Notes: generated by a model from the sequence alone, not told the origin. DNA of 24,934 nucleotides from a bacterium (GCA_029976905.1 JAPOLW010000005.1:1-24934); one strand, 5' to 3'; shown: positions 14,555 to 23,431, counted from the stretch's first letter. Program-made: numbers and translations.

Positions 14555-16420
14555 ATGGCCAAAATGGACGTCATCGTCGTCGGGGGCGGGCACGCCGGAA
14601 TCGAAGCTGCTCTCGCGGCGGCCCGAATGGGCGCGCGAGCACTCCTGCTGACGCAGAACCTCGACCAGATCGGCCAGATGTCCTGCAATCCGGCGATCGG
14701 CGGCGTGGGCAAGGGCCACCTCGTCCGGGAAATCGACGCCCTCGGGGGCGAGATGGGCCGTGCAATCGATGCCACCGGCATCCAGTTTCGCACTCTCAAT
14801 ACCCGAAAGGGCCCCGCCGTCCGGGCGACCCGAGCCCAGGCCGACAAGGCCGCCTACCGGCGCTACATGAAAAGCGTCGTCGAAAATACGCCTGGCCTTG
14901 CCGTCCGGCAGGGCACGATCGAAGGCCTGCTGATCGAAGACGGAGCCGTCCGGGGCGTGGAGACCGAGCTTGGCGAACGCTTCCTCGCCTCGCACGTGAT
15001 TCTCACTACCGGGACCTTCCTGCGCGGCCTGATTCACGTCGGCGATCGCAATCGCGCCGGAGGAAGGGCTGGAGACGCTTCCTCAGAGGGCCTGAGCCCG
15101 CAGCTGGAGGCCCTCGGGTTCCGGGTTGGTCGACTCAAGACCGGGACCTGCCCGCGCCTCGACGCCCGCACCATCGACTGGGAGGGGCTCGAATTGCAGC
15201 CGGGAGACGAACCCCCTCCCTATTTCTCCTTTCGGACCGAGCGGATCGAACAGGCCCAGATCCCGTGTCACATTACGTGGACGAACCCCGAAACCCATCG
15301 ATTGATCCGTGAAGGCCTCGATCGCTCACCGATTTTCAGCGGCCGGATCCAGAGTCGCGGACCACGCTATTGCCCCTCGATCGAAGACAAGATCGTTCGC
15401 TTCGCCGACAAGGACCGCCATCAGATCTTTCTCGAACCCGAGGGACGCGACACCGTCGAAATCTATCCCAATGGTCTCTCCACGGCACTTCCACTCGATG
15501 TCCAGCAAGGTCTCGTTCGCTCGATTGCCGGACTCGAGAAAGCCGAGATCATGCGACCGGGCTACGCCATCGAATACGATTTCGTCGACCCTCTGGAGCT
15601 GCTCCCTTCTCTGGAAACCAAGAGAATCAAGGGACTTTTTCTGGCCGGCCAGATCAACGGCACGACCGGATACGAGGAGGCAGGCGCCCAGGGACTCCTG
15701 GCGGGCATCAATGCGGTGCGGTCTCTTCAAGAGCAATCCGGGATCGTCCTGGAGCGCTCCCAGAGCTACATCGGCGTTCTGATCGACGATCTCGTGACCA
15801 AGGGAGTGGGCGGTGAACCGTATCGGATGTTTACGTCACGGGCCGAGCATCGACTCCTTTTGCGCGAGGACAATGCCGACACGCGCCTCTCCCCGATCGG
15901 GGCCCAGATCGGGCTTCTCGACCCGACGGCCGCGTTCCACGTGGAACAGCGCTCTCGCGGAGCCCAGGAAGAGCACGCCCGGCTGGCCGGGGCGAAGATC
16001 CCAGCAAACCCGCAGATCAATCAAGTGCTGGAGCAGCACGGCGTCTCCCCCCTTCGCCACGGAACCTCGGCGCGCGAACTGATGCGCCGCCCCGAGGTGG
16101 ACTGGAACCTGCTCGAGAAACTTGGGGTGCCCCCGCCTTCCGACGCCCGGACCGCCGCCTCGGTCCATCTCGACCTCCGCTACGAAGGCTACATCGCCCG
16201 CCAGGAGGAACTGGTGGCGCGCACCGCCCGGCTGGAGTCCACCCCCGTCCCGACCCAGATCGACTTCGCGGCCGTAGAGGGTCTTTCCACCGAAGTCCGC
16301 GAAAAGCTTGCCCTGGTGCGCCCAAGGACGCTGGGACAAGCCGCACGGATCCCCGGTGTCACCCCCGCGGCAATCAGCATCCTGGGCGTGCACCTGCGGC
16401 GCGCCTCCGGCGGCGCCTGA
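14555..16420 (+). CDS. mnmG: tRNA uridine-5-carboxymethylaminomethyl modification enzyme MnmG (GidA)
   Basis: MnmG is the FAD-dependent partner of MnmE at wobble U34. The protein has 621 residues (Escherichia coli has 629). FAD-binding VVGGGHAGIEAA is at the N-terminus, with QMSCNPAIGGVGKGHLVREIDALGG following. Then come RLKTGTCPRLD, CPSIEDKIVRF, FLEPEG and the second FAD contact GLFLAGQINGTTGYEEA. EPYRMFTSRAEHRLLLREDNAD is intact and the C-terminal helical domain is present. ATG 14555 has GGAAGTAGGG just upstream; the frame opens slightly earlier, but that overlaps mnmE. A parS-like palindrome lies within the gene at 15933-15948. Confidence 0.97.
   Translation: MAKMDVIVVGGGHAGIEAALAAARMGARALLLTQNLDQIGQMSCNPAIGGVGKGHLVREIDALGGEMGRAIDATGIQFRTLNTRKGPAVRATRAQADKAAYRRYMKSVVENTPGLAVRQGTIEGLLIEDGAVRGVETELGERFLASHVILTTGTFLRGLIHVGDRNRAGGRAGDASSEGLSPQLEALGFRVGRLKTGTCPRLDARTIDWEGLELQPGDEPPPYFSFRTERIEQAQIPCHITWTNPETHRLIREGLDRSPIFSGRIQSRGPRYCPSIEDKIVRFADKDRHQIFLEPEGRDTVEIYPNGLSTALPLDVQQGLVRSIAGLEKAEIMRPGYAIEYDFVDPLELLPSLETKRIKGLFLAGQINGTTGYEEAGAQGLLAGINAVRSLQEQSGIVLERSQSYIGVLIDDLVTKGVGGEPYRMFTSRAEHRLLLREDNADTRLSPIGAQIGLLDPTAAFHVEQRSRGAQEEHARLAGAKIPANPQINQVLEQHGVSPLRHGTSARELMRRPEVDWNLLEKLGVPPPSDARTAASVHLDLRYEGYIARQEELVARTARLESTPVPTQIDFAAVEGLSTEVREKLALVRPRTLGQAARIPGVTPAAISILGVHLRRASGGA
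15933..15948. promoter_or_regulatory. parS-like ParB binding site inside mnmG
   Basis: The core GTTCCACGTGGAAC (15934-15947) is a perfect 14 bp palindrome, close to the chromosomal parS consensus TGTTNCACGTGAAACA. It encodes FHVEQ within MnmG, so it is constrained by both codon and binding needs. It lies about 1.7 kb before parA. Confidence 0.75.
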
Positions 16421-16424
16421 GTCC

Positions 16425-17099
16425 GTGACCACAGACGCGGCCGAGAGGCGGCTGCTGGAGCGATGCTCTGGTGAGAGCGGCCTCGAGCTCAGCGAAGCCC
16501 AGATCGCGGAGCTCCTGCGTTACGTCCAGACCCTCGATTTCTGGCGGGAGCGTATGAATCTGGTCTCGGTTCGGGATCGCCGCGAGATCGTCGAGCGACA
16601 CCTGGCCGACGGCTTGGTCGCGGGCGCTTTCATCAGAGAAAACAAATACATACGGGATGAGATCGTGGACGTGGGCAGTGGTGCGGGGATCCCCGGCGTA
16701 CCGCTGGCCATCGTCTGCCCGGAGTCCCGGGTGGTTCTTCTGGAGCCCAGGCGGAAGCGGGCCAGCTTCCTGCGCAGCGTTTTGCGCGAGTGTTCCACGT
16801 GCAACATGACGGTCGAGTCTGCGACCGTAGAGGATTTTCGGTCCGACAAAGGGCGGGGCTGCGACGTGATCATCAGCCGGGCGACCTTCCCTCCCGAGGA
16901 ATTGGCCCGCCGCTCCGAGGGCTTGCTCCGGCCCGGAGGACGACTCATCGCATTCACGACGAAGAGCAGCGTGCTTCCGGAGACCCTGCCCGGACAGCTC
17001 GAAGCGGAAGCCGGGATCTCCCGACGGCTCGGGTCCGCAAACCGAGAGGTCCTCCTCCACGCGTGGCGACGCCCTCCTGCCGGTACCCCGACTGTGTAA
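16425..17099 (+). CDS. rsmG: 16S rRNA (guanine-527-N7) methyltransferase RsmG (GidB)
   Basis: RsmG uses S-adenosylmethionine to methylate G527 of 16S rRNA; loss gives low-level streptomycin resistance in other bacteria. From GTG 16425 the protein has 224 residues. The family motifs DFWRERMNLVSVRDRREIVERHLADGL and the SAM site VDVGSGAGIPGVPLAI are clear, as is VVLLEPRRKRASFLRSVL. DVIISRATFPPEELARRS takes the place of the more usual ISRAF stretch. The frame opens earlier, but that part overlaps mnmG. GTG is four bases after the mnmG stop, so the pair is cotranscribed. A parS-like site with one mismatch lies within at 16791-16806. Confidence 0.95.
   Translation: MTTDAAERRLLERCSGESGLELSEAQIAELLRYVQTLDFWRERMNLVSVRDRREIVERHLADGLVAGAFIRENKYIRDEIVDVGSGAGIPGVPLAIVCPESRVVLLEPRRKRASFLRSVLRECSTCNMTVESATVEDFRSDKGRGCDVIISRATFPPEELARRSEGLLRPGGRLIAFTTKSSVLPETLPGQLEAEAGISRRLGSANREVLLHAWRRPPAGTPTV
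16791..16806. promoter_or_regulatory. Near-consensus parS site inside rsmG
   Basis: TGTTCCACGTGCAACA matches TGTTNCACGTGAAACA at every position but the twelfth. The outer T/A are kept, unlike in the intergenic copies. It lies within the rsmG coding sequence, about 430 bp before the tandem array. Confidence 0.6.
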
Positions 17100-17230
17100 G
17101 CGAGAGCCGCGCGGTTGCGCCCGCGAGCCCGGGCGTCCTGACTTCGCCCACGAGCCCGGAGAAGCCTGTCAGCTCGATCGGTGGGCTCCCTGGACGACTG
17201 GACCACGCAGCTCAGCGGACCATCCTGAAA
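17100..17230. other. Gene-free spacer after rsmG
   Basis: This is the left part of the 525 bp gene-free gap between rsmG and parA. It is GC-rich with short GAGCCCG repeats (17127-17160). I see no terminator, DnaA boxes, promoter or RNA gene here. Confidence 0.5.
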
Positions 17231-17244
17231 GTTGCACGTGAAAC
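17231..17244. promoter_or_regulatory. parS site 1 of array
   Basis: GTTGCACGTGAAAC matches the inner 14 bases of TGTTNCACGTGAAACA, with G at the free position. Flanks are A and G. Confidence 0.75.
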
Positions 17245-17275
17245 GCGAGCCCGCTCCGCAAGGGCCGGCCCGAAG

Positions 17276-17289
17276 GTTCCACGTGAAAC
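17276..17289. promoter_or_regulatory. parS site 2 of array
   Basis: GTTCCACGTGAAAC, a full match to the inner 14 bases of the parS consensus. Confidence 0.8.
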
Positions 17290-17321
17290 GTCAGACCGCC
17301 CCGCAAAGGCCCGACCCGAAG

Positions 17322-17335
17322 GTTCCACGTGAAAC
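17322..17335. promoter_or_regulatory. parS site 3 of array
   Basis: GTTCCACGTGAAAC, identical to site 2, 46 bp further on. Confidence 0.8.
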
Positions 17336-17367
17336 GCGAGCCCACCCCGCCAAGGCCCAGCCCGAAG

Positions 17368-17381
17368 GTTCCACGTGAAAC
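17368..17381. promoter_or_regulatory. parS site 4 of array
   Basis: GTTCCACGTGAAAC, identical to sites 2 and 3, 46 bp after site 3. Confidence 0.8.
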
Positions 17382-17412
17382 GCGAGCACGCCCCGCAAGG
17401 CCCGCCCCGCGG

Positions 17413-17426
17413 GTTCCACGTCGACC
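17413..17426. promoter_or_regulatory. Degenerate parS half-site at array end
   Basis: GTTCCACGTCGACC keeps the left half-site in phase with the array (45 bp after site 4), but the right half is lost. It is probably a decayed fifth copy. Confidence 0.4.
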
Positions 17427-17624
17427 ATGGCGCCTCGCCTCGAGCCCTCGTGGCCTCATTTCGACGAGGCTTCCGCAAAGGTCCCGGCCCCGGTTCATGG
17501 CTGGATGGAGCAGGGTCGCACTCGAAAATGGCAACCGTGATCACTGGCGATCCTCCGAAACCAAACCCTTTGCCGCCGAAGGCCTCCCAAGATGACGCCG
17601 AATCTGCTACTCGCTTGCGAAGCC
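17427..17624. other. Leader region upstream of parA
   Basis: About 200 bp without a convincing gene. No clear -35/-10 pair, DnaA box or AT-rich unwinding element is visible. The weak pair GCCTC (17450-17454) and GAGGC (17463-17467) is the only inverted repeat noticed. The parA promoter presumably lies here, but I cannot point to it. Confidence 0.4.
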
Positions 17625-18419
17625 ATGGGCAGAGTCATTGCGATCGTGAATCAGAAGGGCGGCGTTGGCAAAACGACTACAGCCGTGAACCTCAGCGCCG
17701 CCCTGGCCATGACGGGCCGGACGTGTCTGCTGATCGACGTCGACCCACAGTGCAGCGCGACCAGCGGCGTCGGCATCCGACTGGGGCCAGAGGACGACTC
17801 GACCTACGAGGTGCTGGTCGGCCAGTCAAGCGCAGAAAAAGCGCTCAAGAAAACCATGATTCCCACGCTACAAGTCCTGGGAGCAAGCCAAGATTTGATC
17901 GGCGCGGAAATCGAATTGGTGACGGTCGAGGAGCGGGAGCAACGTCTGAAGCAAGCCCTCGCTTCGTTGCGCTGGCGCTACGATTTCATCCTGATCGACT
18001 GCCCGCCCTCGCTCGGGCTGGTGACCTTGAACGCGCTCACCGCCGCCGACGCCCTGCTGATTCCGGTGCAGTGCGAGTACTACGCACTCGAAGGGCTCAC
18101 CGCCCTGATCTCGACGATCAGCCTGGTGCAGCAGGAACTCAATCCGCAGATCGACATCGAAGGGCTCCTGCTCACCATGTACGACGGTCGCAATACCTTG
18201 TGCCGCCAGGTCGCCGAGGACATTGAGGAGCATTTCCGGGAGAAGGTCTTCCGGACCCGCATTCCCCGCAACGTGCGCCTGAGCGAGAGTCCCGGGCATG
18301 GTCTGCCAGCTCTCTTGTACGCAGAGGCCTCCAAGGGCGCCCAGGCCTATGCCGCACTTGCCGAGGAGGTCTCGGCGCGGCACGGTGGGAAGGCGCGGAC
18401 CGCAACAAACGCTGTTTGA
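17625..18419 (+). CDS. parA: Chromosome partitioning ATPase ParA
   Basis: ParA (Soj) is a deviant Walker ATPase that dimerises on nucleoid DNA and moves the ParB-parS complex. From ATG 17625 the protein has 264 residues and opens with the standard MGRVIAIVNQKGGVGKTTTA. The signature and P-loop lysines are Lys11 and Lys16, DVDPQ is at 38-42, and Walker B lies in LIDCPPSLG. PRNVRLSESPGHGLP near the end is typical of chromosomal ParA. An in-frame ATG at 17592 would add 11 residues; neither has a good ribosome site and the shorter form fits the family better. It is followed by parB after 20 bp. Confidence 0.96.
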   Translation: MGRVIAIVNQKGGVGKTTTAVNLSAALAMTGRTCLLIDVDPQCSATSGVGIRLGPEDDSTYEVLVGQSSAEKALKKTMIPTLQVLGASQDLIGAEIELVTVEEREQRLKQALASLRWRYDFILIDCPPSLGLVTLNALTAADALLIPVQCEYYALEGLTALISTISLVQQELNPQIDIEGLLLTMYDGRNTLCRQVAEDIEEHFREKVFRTRIPRNVRLSESPGHGLPALLYAEASKGAQAYAALAEEVSARHGGKARTATNAV

Positions 18420-18439
18420 TTTTACAGGGGGAGGGGAGC

Positions 18440-19357
18440 ATGGCGCAGCCGCGTCGAGCATTGGGGAAGGGAATCGGGGCACTCATCCCGTCGGCATCAC
18501 CGCGACGCGCGGAGAATTCTTCTCTCCCGCGCGCCGCTGCGCCCGAGGGCGAGCTCGTGCAGAAGCTCGCTCTGGCGGCGATCGACGTGAATCCGCGCCA
18601 GCCGCGGGCACATTTCGAGGAAGCCGATCTCCAGGATCTGGCCACCTCGATCGAGGAGCGAGGCGTCCTGCAGCCGATCCTGGTGCGACCGAAGCCCGAC
18701 GGCCGCTATGAACTGGTGGCTGGGGAACGGCGTCTGCGGGCCAGCCAGCGTGCTGGCCGTTCGGAGATTCCCGCTCTCGTCAAGGCGATGAGCGACGACG
18801 AGAGCCTGCTGATCGCGATCATCGAAAACGTCCAGCGCGCCGACCTCGACCCCCTGGAGGAGGCCCAGGCGTACCGCGCCCTGCAAGAGGAATTCGACCT
18901 CAAGCAAGAGGAAATCGCCCGCCGCGTCGGCAAGAGCCGGCCGACGATCGCCAACGCCCTGCGACTCCTGCAGCTTCCCGAGTCCACCCAATCGCAGATC
19001 CGCTCCGGCAAGCTCAGTGCGGGTCATGCCCGCGCGCTGCTCGGGCTCGATGGAACCAGCGAACGAGAGGCCCTGGCGCGCCGCATCGTCGAGGGTGGTC
19101 TTTCGGTCCGCGAGACGGAGAAGGCCGTTCAGCAGGGACGAAAGCCCGCCGCGAAGAGCGCACCGTCCCCGTCCAACCCGGACATCCGGGTGATGGAGTC
19201 CGACTTGAGCCGAGCCCTCGGCACCAAGGTCTCCATCCATGCGAGCCGCGGACAACAGGGGCGCGTCGAGATCCGCTTCTACTCGGACGACGACCTGGCG
19301 CGGTTGGTCGATCTGCTGCGTGCCGCTGGGACGGCACCCCGCATCCGACCCGGTTGA
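18440..19357 (+). CDS. parB: Chromosome partitioning protein ParB (CTPase, parS binding)
   Basis: ParB loads at parS, closes as a CTP-bound clamp and spreads along DNA. The 305-residue protein opens with RRALGKGIGALIP, which in this family contacts ParA and stimulates its ATPase. The CTP-binding motifs ELVAGERRLRASQRAG and ENVQRADLDPLEEA follow. The helix-turn-helix QEEIARRVGKSRPTIANALRLLQLP recognises parS. After an Ala/Pro-rich linker, the C-terminal dimerisation domain ends with GRVEIRFYSDDDLARLVDLL. ATG 18440 has a strong GGGGGAGGGGAG just upstream. Its targets are presumably the parS sites around 15.9-17.4 kb. Confidence 0.96.
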   Translation: MAQPRRALGKGIGALIPSASPRRAENSSLPRAAAPEGELVQKLALAAIDVNPRQPRAHFEEADLQDLATSIEERGVLQPILVRPKPDGRYELVAGERRLRASQRAGRSEIPALVKAMSDDESLLIAIIENVQRADLDPLEEAQAYRALQEEFDLKQEEIARRVGKSRPTIANALRLLQLPESTQSQIRSGKLSAGHARALLGLDGTSEREALARRIVEGGLSVRETEKAVQQGRKPAAKSAPSPSNPDIRVMESDLSRALGTKVSIHASRGQQGRVEIRFYSDDDLARLVDLLRAAGTAPRIRPG

Positions 19358-19477
19358 CCACCCCCACCCCTTCGCCGGGCCACCTCCGACCCCGGGGTCC
19401 AGAGCGCAGGCGCACGCACACGCCGCGCCGGGCGCGTTCGATCAGCTATCGGCGCATCTAATGAAGCCGCCTCCGTT

Positions 19478-19506
19478 TTGACATCTTCCCTGCTCGGTGG
19501 TAGCCA
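19478..19506 (+). promoter_or_regulatory. Candidate promoter upstream of bactofilin
   Basis: TTGACA (19478-19483) is followed after 17 bp by TAGCCA (19501-19506), a poor -10. It lies in the 253 bp gap between parB and the bactofilin gene, where the DNA is locally less GC-rich. The same gap holds a 12 bp palindrome, GACCCCGGGGTC (19388-19399), shortly after the parB stop. Confidence 0.35.
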
Positions 19507-19610
19507 AAATCGTTTGCGGCGCAGTGGTTTCGAGGCGCCCGGGTCCGGCCGAACACACGCCTTTCCCGGGGTGCGAGAACCGCTGGTCGGTCGCATCGCG
19601 CAAAGAATCG

Positions 19611-20198
19611 ATGGCTCTCTTCAAAAAGGACCGCGTCAAGGATTCGGCTGGTCGAGGTTCGGGTCCGAACGCGGGCGAGAGGACCTCCGAACCGCGGGTG
19701 GGGGCGGAGCAGAGAGAGGAAGACACGATGGCGGGGCAAGCAAGCGGTGCGGAGCGGATGCCAACCGGCGGGGGCGGACACGAGAGTGCCGTGCTCGGTC
19801 GTGGCACGCGCGTCTCGGGAAAGATCACCTTCGAAGGAAAGGCACGCATCGACGGTCACGTCGAAGGCGAGATCATCGCCGCCGACACCCTCGAGGTCGG
19901 TGAGGCCGCGCTCGTGAACGCGCAGATCAACGGCACGACGATCATCGTTCAGGGCAAGGTCACCGGCGACCTCACGGCCACGCGTAAGCTCGAAATCCGC
20001 GCGCCCGGCCGTCTGTACGGCAATGTGACGACGCCGAGTCTCGTCATCGAAGAAGGCGTCGTCTTCGAAGGGCACTGCTCCATGGGAGCCAAGGAAGGTC
20101 GATCCGGAGAGCGGGTCACCCTTCTCGAGAAAGAGGAAGCACCCGCCAAGACCGCACCGGCCGCGACCCGGGCCGCCGCGGCGGGCGACAGCAAGTAG
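19611..20198 (+). CDS. Bactofilin (cytoskeletal polymer protein)
   Basis: Bactofilins form nucleotide-independent filaments from a right-handed beta-helix core; in Myxococcus some of them position the ParABS machinery near the pole. From ATG 19611 (MALFKKD) the protein has 195 residues. A flexible, charged N-terminus of about 60 residues is followed by the core from SAVLGRGTRVSGKITFEGKARIDGHVEGEI to LEIRAPGRLYGNVTTPSLVIEEGVVFEGHCSM, with the repeating G-x-hydrophobic pattern of the fold. A short Lys/Ala-rich tail follows. The frame extends upstream to 19497, but that part is not bactofilin-like. A weak AAAGAA precedes the chosen start. Position between parB and atp fits a role with chromosome segregation. 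Confidence 0.9.
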   Translation: MALFKKDRVKDSAGRGSGPNAGERTSEPRVGAEQREEDTMAGQASGAERMPTGGGGHESAVLGRGTRVSGKITFEGKARIDGHVEGEIIAADTLEVGEAALVNAQINGTTIIVQGKVTGDLTATRKLEIRAPGRLYGNVTTPSLVIEEGVVFEGHCSMGAKEGRSGERVTLLEKEEAPAKTAPAATRAAAAGDSK

Positions 20199-20238
20199 AA
20201 GAAGCCCGCGGCCCGGTTGCTGTGCCCGACGCCGCGTG

Positions 20239-20252
20239 CCCCCGATCGGGGG
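20239..20252. terminator. GC palindrome between bactofilin and atpX
   Basis: CCCCCGATCGGGGG is a perfect 14 bp palindrome that can fold as a 5 bp stem with a GATC loop, 41 bp after the bactofilin stop. No T-run follows, so terminator function is only a guess; it could also be a protein site. Confidence 0.3.
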
Positions 20253-20322
20253 TGGGAGGCCGGTGCGCAAGATGTGTCACTCGCCGGCCGCCGGGTCGTG
20301 AAGACGAAGCGAAAGCCAAATC

Positions 20323-20760
20323 ATGCTCGAGATTCCACCAACCTTAGCCTTCTGGGTCTGGATCCCGATCTTCTTCGCGTTCACGTTCGTGTTGAAATCG
20401 TTGATCCTCGAGCCCACCCAAAAGCTCCTCGAGGAGCGGGACCGGCGGACCAGCGGAGCGCAGGTCGAAGCCGAGCAGATGCGGGACGAAGCGGCCGAGA
20501 TGCAAGCCGAATTCGAACGCAAGCTCGCCGACGCGCGACACGCCGGCAACACCGCCGGGGATCAGGTCCGCCGAGAAGCCGAAGCGAGCGAGCACGAGAT
20601 CCTCGAGAAGGCACGTTCCGAGGCGGCCGCGCGCGTCGAAGAAGTGCGCGCACGGATCGGGCGCGAGACCGACGAGGCCCGCTCCAGCCTGCGCCAGGAT
20701 GCCGATACCCTCGCCCGGCTCGTCGCCGAGAAGGTGCTCGGCAGGACGGTGAATCCGTGA
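20323..20760 (+). CDS. atpX: F-type ATP synthase subunit b' (AtpX)
   Basis: The b/b' dimer is the peripheral stalk that holds F1 against the rotating c-ring. This 145-residue protein has one N-terminal membrane helix (LAFWVWIPIFFAFTFVLKSLIL), then EPTQKLLEERDRRTSGAQ and a long charged coiled coil to the end. There is no cleaved signal. It lacks the longer C-terminus of the second copy. Its stop overlaps the atpF start as GTGA, so the two are made in a coupled way. The tandem b'/b arrangement occurs in several delta-type bacteria as well as in phototrophs. Confidence 0.88.
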   Translation: MLEIPPTLAFWVWIPIFFAFTFVLKSLILEPTQKLLEERDRRTSGAQVEAEQMRDEAAEMQAEFERKLADARHAGNTAGDQVRREAEASEHEILEKARSEAAARVEEVRARIGRETDEARSSLRQDADTLARLVAEKVLGRTVNP

Positions 20761-21320
20761 AGGCGCTGCGCCTCGCTGGCCTGCTCGCGCTCGCCCTACC
20801 CCAGGTCGCCTTCGCGGCCGGCGGCGGTCACCACGAGCCGCAATGGTCGTTGACCCTATGGGGCTTCGCGAATTTTGCGATCTACTGCTGGATCATGAAG
20901 CGGTTTGCCTGGCCGCTGATCACCGAGTTCCTGCAGGACCGCCACGACACCGTCGTCGAATCGCTCGAGGCGGCCGCGCGTGCCCGCGAGGAGGCTGCTT
21001 CGCTCAAGGCCGAATTCGAGGCGCGCATGCGCGGACTCGAGAGCGAGGCCGAGAAGGCGCGCGCCGAGATCCTCGAGATCGCCCAGACCGAGGCCCGCCG
21101 GATGGTCGAGCAAGCCGAGAAGACTGCCGACGCGATCCGACAGGACGCCCAACTCGTGGCCGACGAAGAAGTGGCGCGCGCCCGTCAATCGCTTCAGGAA
21201 GAGTCCGCTGCCCTGGTGACGAAAATGGCCGCCGAACTCGTGCAGGCACAGGTCACGCCGGAGGATCAGGAACGCTTCCTGGCGGACTTCCTCGCCGAGT
21301 CACGCGAGGCGACACGATGA
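20757..21320 (+). CDS. atpF: F-type ATP synthase subunit b
   Basis: This is the second stator stalk subunit, 187 residues from GTG 20757. It has an N-terminal signal-like segment KALRLAGLLALALPQVAFA with a likely cut before AGGGHH, as seen in AtpF of delta-type bacteria. The membrane helix LTLWGFANFAIYCWIMKRFAWPLI follows, then a long coiled coil from FLQDRHDTVVESLEAA. The C-terminal TPEDQERFLADFLAESREA probably binds the delta subunit. The GTG overlaps the atpX stop, and its own stop overlaps atpH as ATGA. Confidence 0.92.
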   Translation: MKALRLAGLLALALPQVAFAAGGGHHEPQWSLTLWGFANFAIYCWIMKRFAWPLITEFLQDRHDTVVESLEAAARAREEAASLKAEFEARMRGLESEAEKARAEILEIAQTEARRMVEQAEKTADAIRQDAQLVADEEVARARQSLQEESAALVTKMAAELVQAQVTPEDQERFLADFLAESREATR

Positions 21321-21865
21321 CCGGCGGACTCGCCAAGCGTTATGCGCGCGCCCTTGCGGACGTCGCCCGGGAAGAAGACCGCCTCGAGGCCGTGGCGACC
21401 GAACTCGCCGGCGTTGCGGGATGGCTCGCGGATCGCGAGCTCTCCGAAGCGCTCGCTTCGCCCGCCCTTACCCTCGAGAACCGCAAGGCTCTCGTCGCTC
21501 AGATGACCGAGGCACTCGGCCTCTCGGAACTCACCCGGAATTTTCTCGGACTGGTGACCGAACGGCACCGCCTCGATCACTTCGAGGCGATGCGCAACGC
21601 CTATACCGATATCGTCGACCGCGAGTTGGGTCGCCTGCGCGCGATTCTGCGATCGGCACAGCCCCTCTCGGAAGCACAGCAACAGGAAGTCGCGACGGCC
21701 CTGGAAGCCCAGCACGGCAAGAAGATCCTCCTCTCGGTCGAGGTCGATCCCGCACTCGTGGCCGGCATCACCGTCGAAATCGAAGGAAAGACCTACGACG
21801 GAAGCGCGCGGACACAGCTCGCGCACGCCGCCCGAACCATGTCCCGTCAGGGCCCAACGGGCTGA
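21317..21865 (+). CDS. atpH: F-type ATP synthase subunit delta
   Basis: The delta subunit (OSCP homologue) joins the b stalk to the top of the alpha-beta hexamer. It has 182 residues. The N-terminal helical domain has LAKRYARALADVAREEDRLE and FLGLVTERHRLDHFEAMRNAYTDIVDRELG. The C-terminal part LLSVEVDPALVAGITVEIEGKTYDGS is the most conserved region of the family. It overlaps atpF by ATGA. It is followed by 57 bp before atpA that contain a small GACGG-CAT-CCGTC hairpin at 21872-21884. Confidence 0.94.
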   Translation: MTGGLAKRYARALADVAREEDRLEAVATELAGVAGWLADRELSEALASPALTLENRKALVAQMTEALGLSELTRNFLGLVTERHRLDHFEAMRNAYTDIVDRELGRLRAILRSAQPLSEAQQQEVATALEAQHGKKILLSVEVDPALVAGITVEIEGKTYDGSARTQLAHAARTMSRQGPTG

Positions 21866-21922
21866 GCGCCAGACGGCATCCGTCGCAGCGCGCCCAAGGA
21901 ACACCGCAAGGAGAAGCACGAA

Positions 21923-23430
<1,508 letters not shown>

Positions 23431-23431
<1 letters not shown>

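Larger units (their letters stand above)
17231..17426. repeat. Tandem array of 45-46 bp units, each headed by a parS site
   Basis: Four full units begin at 17231, 17276, 17322 and 17368, with a fifth degraded head at 17413. Periods are 45, 46, 46 and 45 bp. Each unit starts with GTTNCACGTGAAAC and continues with a similar spacer that contains CCGCAAGG-like and GCCCGAAG motifs. Units 2 and 3 and most of 4 are near-identical, which indicates tandem duplication. The array is centred about 300 bp before parA. It is predicted to be the main ParB loading site for the parABS segregation system encoded just downstream. Confidence 0.85.

Noticed and set aside
17231..17426. CRISPR-like array
   Set aside because: Units are contiguous 45-46 bp direct repeats whose spacer parts are themselves similar, each with a CACGTG palindrome; no unique spacers and no cas genes.
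17169..17534. Minus-strand open frame with repeated FHVEP-like peptides
   Set aside because: The peptide repeats are the translation of the parS array; this open frame arises from GC-rich direct repeats and has no gene-like features.
17100..17624. Chromosomal origin oriC in the rsmG-parA gap
   Set aside because: No DnaA boxes (TTATCCACA-like) or AT-rich unwinding region could be found, and dnaA is not in the window. The region is origin-proximal by gene content only.
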